Source: Thereva unica
Lineage: Eukaryota > Arthropoda > Insecta > Diptera > Therevidae
Reading direction: 5' to 3'
Assembly: GCA_949987705.1 (NCBI GenBank)
Contig: CATLJY010000899.1
Span: 1 to 64,000 of the forward strand
Length of the DNA: 64,000 bases
Shown here: positions 12,816 through 28,200 of the stretch, piece by piece
Numbering within the stretch: position 1 is the stretch's first letter
Layout: the number at the start of each line of letters is the position of its first letter
Position numbers and translations under genes: made by a program
The notes under the pieces: generated by a model
What the model was told of the DNA's origin: nothing
What the model saw: the letters and a program-made list of their open reading frames with translations, nothing else
The model's database searches: none

Positions 12816-13948
12816 TCGATGAATAAAGTGAATTTAAGTTATTTTGGATGTATTTGATGAATATAACTTAATTTCGACGAATAAAGTGAATTTGAGTTAT
12901 TTTGGATGTATTTGATGAATATAACTTAATTTCGACGAATAAAGTGAATTTAAGTTATTTTGGATGTATTTGAAGAATGTATCTTAATTTCGATGAATAA
13001 AGTGAATTTAAGTTATTTTGGATGTATTTGATGAATATAACTTAATTTCGACGAATAAAGTGAATTTAAGTTATTTTGGATGTATTTGAAGAATATAACT
13101 TAATTTCGACGAACAAAGTGAATTTAAGTTATTTTGGATGTATTTGATGAATATAACTTAATTTCGACGAATAAAGTGAATTTAAGTTATTTTGGATGTA
13201 TTTGAAGAATGTAACTTAATTTCGATGAATAAAGTGAATTTAAGTTATTTTGGATGTACTCGATGAATATAACTTAATTTCGATGAATAAAGTGAATTTA
13301 AGTTATCTTGGATGTATTTGATGAATATAACTAAATTTCGATGAATAAAGTGAATTTAAGTTATTTTCGATGTATTTGATGAATATAACTTAATTTCGAC
13401 GAATAAAGTGAATTTAAGTTATTTTGGATGTATTTGATGAATATAACTTAATTTCGACGAATAAAGTGAATTTAAGTTATTTTGGATGTATTTGATGAAT
13501 ATAACTTAATTTCGATGAATAAAGTGAATTTAAGTTATTTTCGATGTATTTGATGAATATAACTAAATTTCGACGAATAAAGTGAATTTAAGTTATTTTG
13601 GATGTATTTGATGAATATAACTTAATTTCGACGAATAAAGTGAATTTAAGTTATTTTGGATCTATTTGATGAATATAACTTAATTTCGACGAATAAAGTG
13701 AATTTAAGTTATTTTGGATGTATTTGAAGAATGTAACTTAATTTCGATGAATAAAGTGAATTTAAGTTATTTTGGATGTATTTGATGAATATAGCTTAAT
13801 TTCGACGAATAAAGTGAATTTAAGTTATTTTGGATGTATTTGATGAATATAACTTAATTTCGATGAATAAAGTGAATTTAAGTTATTTTCGATGTATTTG
13901 ATGAATATAACTTAATTTCGACGAATAAAGTGAATTTAAGTTATTTTG
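12816..13948 (+). repeat. Second copy of the 297-1430 block
   Basis: Matches 297-1430 monomer by monomer at an offset of 12,519 bp, sharing several rare variants (GAATTTGAGTT, TATCTTAATT, CGAACAAAG, GGATCTATT). It differs by scattered single bases, for example AACTAAATTT near 13562 and ATAGCTTAAT near 13791. After about 13950 the order skips about three monomers relative to the first copy and then re-enters the CGGTG cassette at 14035. Confidence 0.75.
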
Positions 13949-16900
13949 GATGTATTTGATGAATATAACTTAATTTCGACGAATAAAGTAAATTTAAGTT
14001 ATTTTGGATGTATTTGATGAATATAACTTAATTTCGGTGAATAAAGTGAATTTAAGTTATTTTCGATGTACTCGATGAATATAACTTAATTTCGATGAAA
14101 AAAGTGAATTTAAGTTATTTTGGATGTATTTGATGAATGTAACTTAATTTCGATGAATAAAGTGAATTTAAGTTATTTTGGATGTATTTGATGAATGTAA
14201 CTTAATTTCGATGAATAAAGTGAATTTAAGTTATTTTGGATGTACTCGATGAATATATCTTAATTTCGATGAATAAAGTGAATGTAAGTTATTTTGGATG
14301 TATTTGATGAATATAACTTAATTTCGATGAATAAAGTGAATTTAAGTTATTTTCGATGTATTTGATGAATATAACTTAATTTCGACGAATAAAGTGAATT
14401 TAAGTTATTTTGGATGTATTTGATGAATATAACTTAATTTCGACGAATAAAGTGAATTTAAGTTATTTTGGATGTATTTGATGAATATAACTTAATTTCG
14501 ACGAATAAAGTGAATTTAAGTAATTTTGGATGTATTTGATGAATATAACTTAATTTCGACGAATAAAGTGAATTTAAGTTATTTTGGATGTAGTTGAAGA
14601 ATGTAACTTAATTTCGACGAATAAAGTGAATTTAAGTTATTTTGGATGTATTTGATGAATATAACTTAATTTCGATGAATAAAGTGAATTTAAGTTATTT
14701 TCGATGTATTTGATGAATATAACTTAATTTCGACGAATAAAGTGAATTTAAGTTATTTTGGATGTATTTGATGAATATAACTTAATTTCGACGAATAAAG
14801 TGAATTTAAGTTATTTTGGATGTATTTGATGAATATAACTTAATTTCGATGAATAAAGTGAATTTAAGTTATTTTGGATGTATTTGATGAATATAACTTA
14901 ATTTCGATGAATAAAGTGAATTTAAGTTATTTTGGATGTATTTGATGAATATAACTTAATTTCGACGAATAAAGTGAATTTAAGTTATTTTCGATGTATT
15001 TGATGAATATAACTTAATTTCGACGAATAAAGTGAATTTAAGTTATTTTGGATGTATTTGATGAATATAACTTAATTTCGACGAATAAAGTGAATTTAAG
15101 TTATTTTGGATGTATTTGATGAATATAACTTAATTTCGACGAATAAAGTGAATTTAAGTAATTTTGGATGTATTTGATGAATATAACTTAATTTCGACGA
15201 ATAAAGTGAATTTAAGTTATTTTGGATGTATTTGAAGAATGTAACTTAATTTCGACGAATAAAGTGAATTTAAGTTATTTTGGATGTATTTGATGAATAT
15301 AACTTAATTTCGATGAATAAAGTGAATTTAAGTTATTTTCGATGTATTTGATGAATATAACTTAATTTCGACGAATAAAGTGAATTTAAGTTATTTTGGA
15401 TGTATTTGATGAATATAACTTAATTTCGACGAATAAAGTGAATTTAAGTTATTTTGGATGTATTTGATGAATATAACTTAATTTCGATGAATAAAGTGAA
15501 TTTAAGTTATTTTGGATGTATTTGATGAATATAACTTAATTTCGACGAATAAAGTGAATTTAAGTTATTTTGGATGTATTTGATGAATATAACTTAATTT
15601 CGATGAATAAAGTGAATTTAAGTTATTTTCGATGTATTTGATGAATATAACTTAATTTCGACGAATAAAGTGAATTTAAGTTATTTTGGATGTATTTGAT
15701 GAATATAACTTAATTTCGACGAATAAAGTGAATTTAAGTTATTTTGGATGTATTTGAAGAATGTAACTTAATTTCGACGAATAAAGTGAATTTAAGTTAT
15801 TTTGGATGTATTTGATGAATATAACTTAATTTCGATGAATAAAGTGAATTTAAGTTATTTTCGATGTATTTGATGAAAATAACTTAATTTCGACGAATAA
15901 AGTGAATTTAAGTTATTTTGGATGTATTTGATGAATATAACTTAATTTCGACGAATAAAGTGAATTTAAGTTATTTTGGATGTATTTGAAGAATGTAACT
16001 TAATTTCGACGAATAAAGTGAATTTAAGTTATTTTGGATGTATTTGATGAATATAACTTAATTTCGACGAATAAAGTGAATTTAAGTTATTTTGGATGTA
16101 TTTGATGAATATAACTTAATTTCGACGAATAAAGTGAATTTAAGTTATTTTGGATGTATTTGAAGAATATAACTTAATTTCGACGAATAAAGTGAATTTA
16201 AGTTATTTTGGATGTATTTGATGAATATAACTTAATTTCGACGAATAAAGTGAATTTAAGTTATTTTGGATGTATTTGAAGAATGTAACTTAATTTCGAT
16301 GAATAAAGTGAATTTAAGTTATTTTGGATGTACTCGATGAATATAACTTAATTTCGACGAATAAAGTGAATTTAAGTTATTTTGGATGTATTTGAAGAAT
16401 ATAACTTAATTTCGACGAATAAAGTGAATTTAAGTTATTTTGGATGTATTTGATGAATATAACTTAATTTCGACGAATAAAGTGAATTTAAGTTATTTTG
16501 GATGTATTTGAACAATGTAACTTAATTTCGATGAATAAAGTGAATTTAAGTTATTTTGGATGTACTCGATGAATATAACTTAATTTCGATGAATAAAGTG
16601 AATTTAAGTTATTTTGGATGTATTTGATGAATATAACTTAATTTCGATGAATAAAGTGAATTTAAGTTATTTTCGATGTATTTGATGAATATAACTTAAT
16701 TTCGACGAATAAAGTGAATTTAAGTTATTTTGGATGTATTTGATGAATATAACTTAATTTCGACGAATAAAGTGAATTTAAGTTATTTTGGATGTATTTG
16801 ATGAATATAACTTAATTTCGATGAATAAAGTGAATTTAAGTTATTTTCGATGTATTTGATGAATATAACTTAATTTCGACGAATAAAGTGAATTTAAGTT

Positions 16901-17449
16901 ATTTTGGATGTATTTGATGAATATAACTTAATTTCGACGAATAAAGTGAATTTAAGTTATTTTGGATCTATTTGATGAATATAACTTAATTTCGACGAAT
17001 AAAGTGAATTTAAGTTATTTTGGATGTATTTGAAGAATGTAACTTAATTTCGATGAATAAAGTGAATTTAAGTTATTTTGGATGTATTTGATGAATATAA
17101 CTTCATTTCGACGAATAAAGTGAATTTAAATTATTTTGGATGTATTTGATGAATATAACTTAATTTCGATGAATAAAGTGAATTTAAGTTATTTTCGATG
17201 TATTTGATGAATGTAACTTAATTTCGATGAATAAAGTGAATTTAAGTTATTCTGGATGTATTTGATGAATATAACTTAATTTCGACGAATAAAGTGAATT
17301 TAAGTTATTTTGAATGTTTTTGATGAATATAACTTAATTTCGACGAATAAAGTGAATTTAAGTTATTTTGGATGTATTTGAAGAATGTAACTTAATTTCG
17401 ACGAATAAAGTGAATTTAAGTTATTTTGGATGTATTTGATGAATATAAC

Positions 17450-20400
17450 TTAATTTCGACGAATAAAGTGAATTTAAGTTATTTTGGATGTATTTGATGA
17501 ATATAACTTAATTTCGACGAATAAAGTGAATTTCAGTTATTTTGGATGTATTTGATGAATATAACTTAATTTCGACGAATAAAGTGAATTTAAGTTATTT
17601 TGGATGTATTTGATGAATATAACTTAATTTCGATGAATAAAGTGAATTTAAGTTATTTTCGATGTATTTGATGAATATAACTTAATTTCGACGAATAAAG
17701 TGAATTTAAGTTATTTTGGATGTATTTGATGAATATAACTTAATTTCGATGAATAAAGTGAATTTAAGTTATTTTCGATGTATTTGATGAATATAACTTA
17801 ATTTCGAAGAATAAAGTGAATTTAAGTTATTTTGGATGTATTTGATGAATATAACTTAATTTCGACGAATAAAGTGAATTTAAGTTATTTTGGATGTATT
17901 TGAAGAATGTAACTTAATTTCGATGAATAAAGTGAATTGAAGTTATTTTGGATGTATTTGATGAATATAACTTAATTTCGACGAATAAAGTGAATTTAAG
18001 TTATTTTGGATGTATTTGATGAATATAACTTAATTTCGGTGAATAAAGTGAATTTAAGTTATTTTCGATGTACTCGATGAATATAACTTAATTTCGATGA
18101 AAAAAGTGAATTTAAGTTATTTTGGATGTATTTGATGAATGTAACTTAATTTCGACGAATAAAGTGAATTTAAGTTATTTTGGATGTATTTGATGAATGT
18201 AACTTAATTTCGATGAATAAAGTGAATTTAAGTTATTTTGGATGTACTCGATGAATATAACTTAATTTCGATGAATATAGTGAATGTAAGTTATTTTGGA
18301 TGTATTTGATGAATATAACTTAATTTCGATGAATAAACTGAATTTAAGTTATTTTCGATGTATTTGATGAATATAACTTAATTTCGACGAATAAAGTGAA
18401 TTTAAGTTATTTTGGATGTATTTGATGAATATAACTTAATTTCGACGAATAAAGTGAATTTAAGTTATTTTGGATGTATTTGATGAATATAACTTAATTT
18501 CGACTAATAAAGTGAATTTAAGTTATTTTGGATGTATTTGATGAATATAACTTAATTTCGACGAATAAAGTGAATTTAAGTTATTTTGGATGTATTTGAA
18601 GAATGTAACTTAATTTCGACGAATAAAGTGAATTTAAGTTATTTTGGATGTATTTGATGAATACAACTTAATTTCGACGAATAAAGTGAATTTAAGTTAT
18701 TTTGGATGTATTTGAAGAATGTAACTTAATTTCGACGAATAAAGTGAATTTAAGTTATTTTGGATGTATTTGATGAATATAACTTAATTTCGATGAATAA
18801 AGTGAATTTAAGTTATTTTGGATGTATTTGATGAATATAACTTAATTTCGACGAATAAAGTGAATTTAAGTTATTTTGGATGTATTTGAAGAATATAACT
18901 TAATTTCGACGAATAAAGTGAATTTAAGTTATTTTGGATGTATTTGAAGAATGTAACTTAATTTCGACGAATAAAGTGAATGTAAGTTATTTTGGATGTA
19001 TTTGATGAATATAACTTAATTTCGACGAATAAAGTGAATTTAAGTTATTTTGGATGTATTTGAAGAATATAACTTAATTTCGACGAATAAAATGAATTTA
19101 AGTTATTTTGGATGTATTTGAAGAATATAACTTAATTTCGACGAATAAAGTGAATTTAAGTTATTTTGGATGTATTTGAAGAATGTAACTTAATTTCGAC
19201 GAATAAAGTGAATTTAAGTTATTTTCGATGTATTTGATGAATATAACTTAATTTCGACGAATAAAGTGAATTTAAGTTATTTTGGATGTATTTGATGAAT
19301 ATAACTTAATTTCGACGAATAAAGTGAATTTAAGTTATTTTGGATGTATTTGATGAATATAACTTAATTTCGACGAATAAAGTGAATTTAAGTTATTTTG
19401 GATGTATTTGATGAATATAACTTAATTTCGACGAATAAAGTGAATTTAAGTTATTTTGGATGTATTTGATGAATATAACTTAATTTCGACGAATAAAGTG
19501 AATTTAAGTTATTTTGGATGTATTTGAAGAATGTAACTTAATTTCGACGAATAAAGTGAATTTAAGTTATTTTGGATGTATTTGAAGAATGTAACTTAAT
19601 TTCGACGAATAAAGGGAATTTAAGTTATTTTGGATGTATTTGATGGATGAATATAACTTAATTTCGACGAATAAAGTGAATTTAAGTTATTTTGGATGTA
19701 TTTGATGAATATAACTTAATTTCGATGAATAAAGTGAATTTAAGTTATTTTGGATGTATTTGATGAATATAACTTAATTTCGACGAATAAAGTGAATTTA
19801 AGTTATTTTGGATGTATTTGATGAATATAACTTAATTTCGATGAATAAAGTGAATTTAAGTTATTTTCGATGTATTTGATGAATATAACTTAATTTCGAC
19901 GAATAAAGTGAATTTAAGTTATTTTGGATGTATTTGATGAATATACCTTAATTTCGACGAATAAAGTGAATTTAAGTTATTTTGGATGTATTTGATGAAT
20001 ATAACTTAATTTCGACGAATAAAGTGAATTTAAGTTATTTTGGATTTATTTGAAGAATGTAACTTAATTTCGATGAATAAAGTGAATTTAAGTTATTTTG
20101 GATGTATTTGATGAATATAACTTAATTTCGATGAATAAAGTGAATTTAAGTTATTTTCGATGAATTTGAAGAATGTAACTTAATTTCGACGAATAAAGTG
20201 AATTTAAGTTATTTTGGATGTATTTGATGAATATAACTTAATTTCGACGAATAAAGTGAATTTAAGTTATTTTGGATGTATTTGATGAATGTAACTTAAT
20301 TTCGATGAATAAAGTGAATTTAAGTTATTTTGGATGTACTCGATGAATATAACTTAATTTCGATGAATAAAGTGAATTTAAGTTATTTTGGATGTACTCG

Positions 20401-23400
20401 ATGAATATAACTTAATTTCGATGAATAAAGTGAATTTAAGTTATTTTGTATGTATTTGATGAATATAACTTAATTTCGATGAATAAAGTGAATTTAAGTT
20501 ATTTTGGATGTATTTGATGAATATAACTTAATTTCGACGAATAAAGTGAATTTAAGTTATTTTGGATGTATTTGATGAATATAACTTAATTTCGATGAAT
20601 AAAGTGAATTTAAGTTATTTTCGATGTATTTGATGAATATAACTTAATTTCGACGAATAAAGTGAATTTAAGTTATTTTGGATGTATTTGATGAATGTAA
20701 CTTAATTTCGATGAATAAAGTGAATTTAAGTTATTTTGGATGTACTCGATGAATATAACTTAATTTCGATGAATAAAGTGAATTTAAGTTATTTTGGATG
20801 TATTTGATGAATATAACTAAATTTCGACGAATAAAGTGAATTTAAGTTATTTTGGATGTATGTATTTGAAGAATGTAACTTAATTTCGACGAATAAAGTG
20901 AATTTAAGTTATTTTGGATGTATTTGATGAATATAACTTAATTTCGACGAATAAAGTAAATTTAAGTTATTTTGGATGTATTTGATGAATATAACTTAAT
21001 TTCGACGAATAAAGTGAATTTAAGTTATTTTGGATGTATTTGAAGAATGTAACTTAATTTCGACGAATAAAGTGAATTTAAGTTATTTTGGATGTATTTG
21101 ATGAATATAACTTAATTTCGACGAATAAAGTGAATTTAAGTTATTTTGGATGTATTTGATGAATATAACTTAATTTCGACGAATAAAGTGAATTTAAGTT
21201 ATTTTGGATGTATTTGAAGAATATAACTTAATTTCGACGAATAAAGTGAATTTAAGTTATTTTGGATGTATTTGATGAATATAACTTAATTTCGACGAAT
21301 AAAGTGAATTTAAGTTATTTTGGATGTATTTGAAGAATGTAACTTAATTTCGATAAATAAAGTGAATTTAAGTTATTTTGGATGTATTTGATGAATATAA
21401 CTTAATTTCGATGAATAAAGTGAATTTAAGTTATTTTCGATGTATTTGATGAATATAACTTAATTTCGACGAATAAAGTGAATTTAAGTTATTTTGGATG
21501 TATTTGATGAATATAACTTAATTTCGACGAATAAAGAGAATTTAAGTTATTTTGGATGTATTTGATGAATATAACTTAATTTCGATGAATAAAGTGAATT
21601 TAAGTTATTTTCGATGTATTTGAAGAATATAACTTAATTTCGACGAATAAAGTGAATTTAAGTTATTTTGGATGTATTTGAAGAATGTAACTTAATTTCG
21701 ATGAATAAAGTGAATTTAAGTTATTTTCGATGTATTTGATGAATATAACTTAATTTCGACGAATAAAGTGAATTTAAGTTATTTTCGATGTATTTGATGA
21801 ATATAACTTAATTTCGACGAATAAAGTGAATTTAAGTTATTTTGGATGTATTTGAAGAATGTAACTTAATTTCGACGAATAAAGTGAATTTAAGTTATTT
21901 TGGATGTATTTGATGAATATAACTTAATTTCGACGAATAAAGTGAATTTAAGTTATTTTGGATGTATTTGATGAATGTAACTTAATTTCGATGAATAAAG
22001 TGGATTTAAGTTATTTTGGATGTATTTGATGAATATAACTTAATTTCGGTGAATAAAGTGAATTTAAGTTATTTTCGATGTACTCGATGAATATAACTTA
22101 ATTTCGATGAAAAAAGTGAATTTAAGTTATTTTGGATGTATTTGATGAATGTAACTTAATTTCGATGAATAAAGTGAATTTAAGTTATTTTGGATGTATT
22201 TGATGAATGTAACTTAATTTCGATGAATAAAGTGAATTTAAGTTATTTTGGATGTACTCGATGAATATAACTTAATTTCGATGAATAAAGTGAATTTAAG
22301 TTATTTTCGATGTACATATTTGATGAATATAACTTAATTTCGACGAATAAAGTGAATTTAAGTTATTTTGGATGTATTTGATGAATGTAACTTAATTTCG
22401 ACGAATAAAGTGAATTTAAGTTATTTTGGATGTATTTGATGAATATAACTTAATTTCGACGAATAAAGTGAATTTAAGTTATTTTGGATGTATTTGATGA
22501 ATGTAACTTAATTTCGATGAATAAAGTGAATTTAAGTTATTTTGGATGTACTCGATGAATATAACTTAATTTCGATGAATAAAGTGAATTTAAGTTATTT
22601 TGTATGTATTTGATGAATATAACTTAATTTCGATGAATAAAGTGAATTTAAGTTATTTTCGATGTATTTGATGAATATAACTTAATTTCGACGAATAAAG
22701 TGAATTTAAGTTATTTTGCATGTATTTGATGAATATAACTTAATTTCGACGAATAAAGTGAATTTAAGTTTTTTTGGATGTATTTGATGAATATAACTTA
22801 ATTTCGACGAATAAATTGGATGTATTTGATGAATATAACTTAATTTCGACGAATAAAGCGAATTTAAGTTATTTTGGATGTATTTGATGAATATAACTTA
22901 ATTTCGACGAATAAAGTGAATTTAAGTTATTTTGGATGTATTTGAAGAATGTAACTTAATTTCGACGAATAAAGTGAATTTAAGTTATTTTGGATGTATT
23001 TGATGAATATAACTTAATTTCGATGAATAAAGTGAATTTTAGTTATTTTCGATGTATTTGATGAATATAACTTAATTTCGACGAATAAAGTGAATTTAAG
23101 TTATTTTGGATGTATTTGATGAATATAACTTAATTTCGACGAATAAAGTGAATTTAAGTTATTTTGGATGTATTTGATTAATATAACTTAATTTCGACGA
23201 ATAAAGTGAATTTAAGTTATTTTGGATGTATTTGATGAATATAACTTAATTTCGACGAATAAAGTGAATTTAAGTTATTTTGGATGTATTTGAAGAATGT
23301 AACTTAATTTCGACGAATAAAGTGAATTTAAGTTATTTTGGATGTATTTGATGAATATAACTTAATTTCGACGAATAAAGTGAATTTAAGTTATTTTGGA

Positions 23401-25200
23401 TGTATTTGATGAATATAACTTAATTTCGACGAATAAAGTGGATTTAAGTTATTTTGGATGTATTTGAAGAATATAACTTAATTTCGACGAATAAAGTGAA
23501 TTTAAGTTATTTTGGATGTATTTGATGAATATAACTTAATTTCGATGAATAAAGTGAATTTAAGTTATTTTCGATGTATTTAATGAATATAACTTAATTT
23601 CGACGAATAAAGTGAATTTAAGTTATTTTGGATGTATTTGATGAATGTAACTTTATTTCGACGAATAAAGTGAATTTAAGTTATTTTGGATGTATTTGAT
23701 GAATATAACTTAATTTCGACGAATAAAGTGAATTTAAGTTATTTTGGATTTATTTGATGAATATAACTTAATTTCGACGAATAAAGTGAATTTAAGTTAT
23801 TTTGGATGTATTTGAAGAATGTAACTTAATTTCGACGAATAAAGTGAATTTAAGTTATTTTGGATGTATTTGAAGAATGTAACTTAATTTCGACGAATAA
23901 AGTGAATTTAAGTTATTTTGGATGTATTTGATGAATATAACTTAATTTCGATGAATAAAGTGAATTTAAGTTATTTTGGATGTATTTGATGAATATAACT
24001 TAATTTCGATGAATAAAGTGAATTTAAGTTATTTTCGATGTATTTGATGAATGTAACTTAATTTCGATGAATAAAGTGAATTTAAGTTATTTTGGATGTA
24101 TTTGATGAATATAACTTAATTTCGGTGAATAAAGTGAATTTAAGTTATTTTCGATGTACTCGATGAATACAACTTAATTTCGATGAAAAAGTGAATTTAA
24201 GTTATTTTGGATGTATTTGATGAATGTAACTTAATTTCGATGAATAAAGTGAATTTAAGTTATTTTGGATGTATTTGATGAATGTAACTTAATTTCGATG
24301 AATAAAGTGAATTTAAGTTATTTTGGATGTACTCGATGAATATAACTTAATTTCGATGAATAAAGTGAATTTAAGTTATTTTCGATGTATTTGATGAATA
24401 TAACTTAATTTCGACGAATAAAGTGAATTTAAGTTATTTTGGATGTATTTGATGAATGTAACTTAATTTCGACGAATAAAGTGAATTTAAGTTATTTTGG
24501 ATGTATTTGATGAATATAACTTAATTTCGACGAATAAAGTGAATTTAAGTTATTTTGGATGTATTTGATGAATGTAACTTAATTTCGATGAATAAAGTGA
24601 ATTTAAGTTATTTTGGATGTACTCGATGAATATAACTTAATTTCGATGAATAAAGTGAATTTAAGTTATTTTCGATGTATTTGATGAATATAACTTAATT
24701 TCGACGAATAAAGTGAATTTAAGTTATTTTGCATGTATTTGATGAATATAACTTAATTTCGACGAATAAAGTGAATTTAAGTTTTTTTGGATGTATTTGA
24801 TGAATATAACTTAATTTCGACGAATAAATTGGATGTATTTGAAGAATGTAACTTAATTTCGACGAATAAAGTGAATTTAAGTTATTTTGGATGTATTTGA
24901 TGAATATAACTTAATTTCGACGAATAAAGTGAATTTAAGTTATTTTGGATGTATTTGATGAATATAACTTAATTTCGACGAATAAAGTGAATTTAAGTTA
25001 TTTTGGATGTATTTGATGAATATAACTTAATTTCGACGAATAAAGTGAATTTAAGTTATTTTGGATGTATTTGAAGAATGTAACTTAATTTCGACGAATA
25101 AAGTGAATTTAAGTTATTTTGGATGTATTTGATGAATATAACTTAATTTCGATGAATAAAGTGAATTTAAGTTATTTTCGATGTATTTGATGAATATAAC
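17450..25200 (+). repeat. About 7.75-kb higher-order unit, copy A
   Basis: First of two adjacent near-identical blocks. Rare markers recur in the next block at a constant offset of 7,751 bp: GTGAATTGAAG (17931), ATACAACTTA (18661), TGATGGATGA (19641), TGGATTTATT (20041), GTATGTATTTG (about 20857), TGTACATATT (22311) and ATAAATTGGA (22811). The offset equals 134 x 58 minus 21, and the 21 bp are explained by the block's own indels. Copy A differs from copy B by a 1-bp deletion near 24187 and by lacking one GTATGTATT monomer near 24650. Confidence 0.9.
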
Positions 25201-28200
25201 TTAATTTCGACGAATAAAGTGAATTTAAGTTATTTTGGATGTATTTGATGAATATAACTTAATTTCGACGAATAAAGTGAATTTAAGTTATTTTGGATGT
25301 ATTTGATGAATATAACTTAATTTCGACGAATAAAGTGAATTTAAGTTATTTTGGATGTATTTGATGAATATAACTTAATTTCGATGAATAAAGTGAATTT
25401 AAGTTATTTTCGATGTATTTGATGAATATAACTTAATTTCGACGAATAAAGTGAATTTAAGTTATTTTGGATGTATTTGATGAATATAACTTAATTTCGA
25501 TGAATAAAGTGAATTTAAGTTATTTTCGATGTATTTGATGAATATAACTTAATTTCGAAGAATAAAGTGAATTTAAGTTATTTTGGATGTATTTGATGAA
25601 TATAACTTAATTTCGACGAATAAAGTGAATTTAAGTTATTTTGGATGTATTTGAAGAATGTAACTTAATTTCGATGAATAAAGTGAATTGAAGTTATTTT
25701 GGATGTATTTGATGAATATAACTTAATTTCGACGAATAAAGTGAATTTAAGTTATTTTGGATGTATTTGATGAATATAACTTAATTTCGGTGAATAAAGT
25801 GAATTTAAGTTATTTTCGATGTACTCGATGAATATAACTTAATTTCGATGAAAAAAGTGAATTTAAGTTATTTTGGATGTATTTGATGAATGTAACTTAA
25901 TTTCGACGAATAAAGTGAATTTAAGTTATTTTGGATGTATTTGATGAATGTAACTTAATTTCGATGAATAAAGTGAATTTAAGTTATTTTGGATGTACTC
26001 GATGAATATAACTTAATTTCGATGAATATAGTGAATGTAAGTTATTTTGGATGTATTTGATGAATATAACTTAATTTCGATGAATAAAGTGAATTTAAGT
26101 TATTTTCGATGTATTTGATGAATATAACTTAATTTCGACGAATAAAGTGAATTTAAGTTATTTTGGATGTATTTGATGAATATAACTTAATTTCGACGAA
26201 TAAAGTGAATTTAAGTTATTTTGGATGTATTTGATGAATATAACTTAATTTCGACGAATAAAGTGAATTTAAGTTATTTTGGATGTATTTGATGAATATA
26301 ACTTAATTTCGACGAATAAAGTGAATTTAAGTTATTTTGGATGTATTTGAAGAATGTAACTTAATTTCGACGAATAAAGTGAATTTAAGTTATTTTGGAT
26401 GTATTTGATGAATACAACTTAATTTCGACGAATAAAGTGAATTTAAGTTATTTTGGATGTATTTGAAGAATGTAACTTAATTTCGACGAATAAAGTGAAT
26501 TTAAGTTATTTTGGATGTATTTGATGAATATAACTTAATTTCGATGAATAAAGTGAATTTAAGTTATTTTGGATGTATTTGATGAATATAACTTAATTTC
26601 GACGAATAAAGTGAATTTAAGTTATTTTGGATGTATTTGAAGAATATAACTTAATTTCGACGAATAAAGTGAATTTAAGTTATTTTGGATGTATTTGAAG
26701 AATGTAACTTAATTTCGACGAATAAAGTGAATGTAAGTTATTTTGGATGTATTTGATGAATATAACTTAATTTCGACGAATAAAGTGAATTTAAGTTATT
26801 TTGGATGTATTTGAAGAATATAACTTAATTTCGACGAATAAAATGAATTTAAGTTATTTTGGATGTATTTGAAGAATATAACTTAATTTCGACGAATAAA
26901 GTGAATTTAAGTTATTTTGGATGTATTTGAAGAATGTAACTTAATTTCGACGAATAAAGTGAATTTAAGTTATTTTCGATGTATTTGATGAATATAACTT
27001 AATTTCGACGAATAAAGTGAATTTAAGTTATTTTGGATGTATTTGATGAATATAACTTAATTTCGACGAATAAAGTGAATTTAAGTTATTTTGGATGTAT
27101 TTGATGAATATAACTTAATTTCGACGAATAAAGTGAATTTAAGTTATTTTGGATGTATTTGATGAATATAACTTAATTTCGACGAATAAAGTGAATTTAA
27201 GTTATTTTGGATGTATTTGATGAATATAACTTAATTTCGACGAATAAAGTGAATTTAAGTTATTTTGGATGTATTTGAAGAATGTAACTTAATTTCGACG
27301 AATAAAGTGAATTTAAGTTATTTTGGATGTATTTGAAGAATGTAACTTAATTTCGACGAATAAAGGGAATTTAAGTTATTTTGGATGTATTTGATGGATG
27401 AATATAACTTAATTTCGACGAATAAAGTGAATTTAAGTTATTTTGGATGTATTTGATGAATATAACTTAATTTCGATGAATAAAGTGAATTTAAGTTATT
27501 TTGGATGTATTTGATGAATATAACTTAATTTCGACGAATAAAGTGAATTTAAGTTATTTTGGATGTATTTGATGAATATAACTTAATTTCGATGAATAAA
27601 GTGAATTTAAGTTATTTTCGATGTATTTGATGAATATAACTTAATTTCGACGAATAAAGTGAATTTAAGTTATTTTGGATGTATTTGATGAATATACCTT
27701 AATTTCGACGAATAAAGTGAATTTAAGTTATTTTGGATGTATTTGATGAATATAACTTAATTTCGACGAATAAAGTGAATTTAAGTTATTTTGGATTTAT
27801 TTGAAGAATGTAACTTAATTTCGATGAATAAAGTGAATTTAAGTTATTTTGGATGTATTTGATGAATATAACTTAATTTCGATGAATAAAGTGAATTTAA
27901 GTTATTTTCGATGAATTTGAAGAATGTAACTTAATTTCGACGAATAAAGTGAATTTAAGTTATTTTGGATGTATTTGATGAATATAACTTAATTTCGACG
28001 AATAAAGTGAATTTAAGTTATTTTGGATGTATTTGATGAATGTAACTTAATTTCGATGAATAAAGTGAATTTAAGTTATTTTGGATGTACTCGATGAATA
28101 TAACTTAATTTCGATGAATAAAGTGAATTTAAGTTATTTTGGATGTACTTGATGAATATAACTTAATTTCGATGAATAAAGTGAATTTAAGTTATTTTGT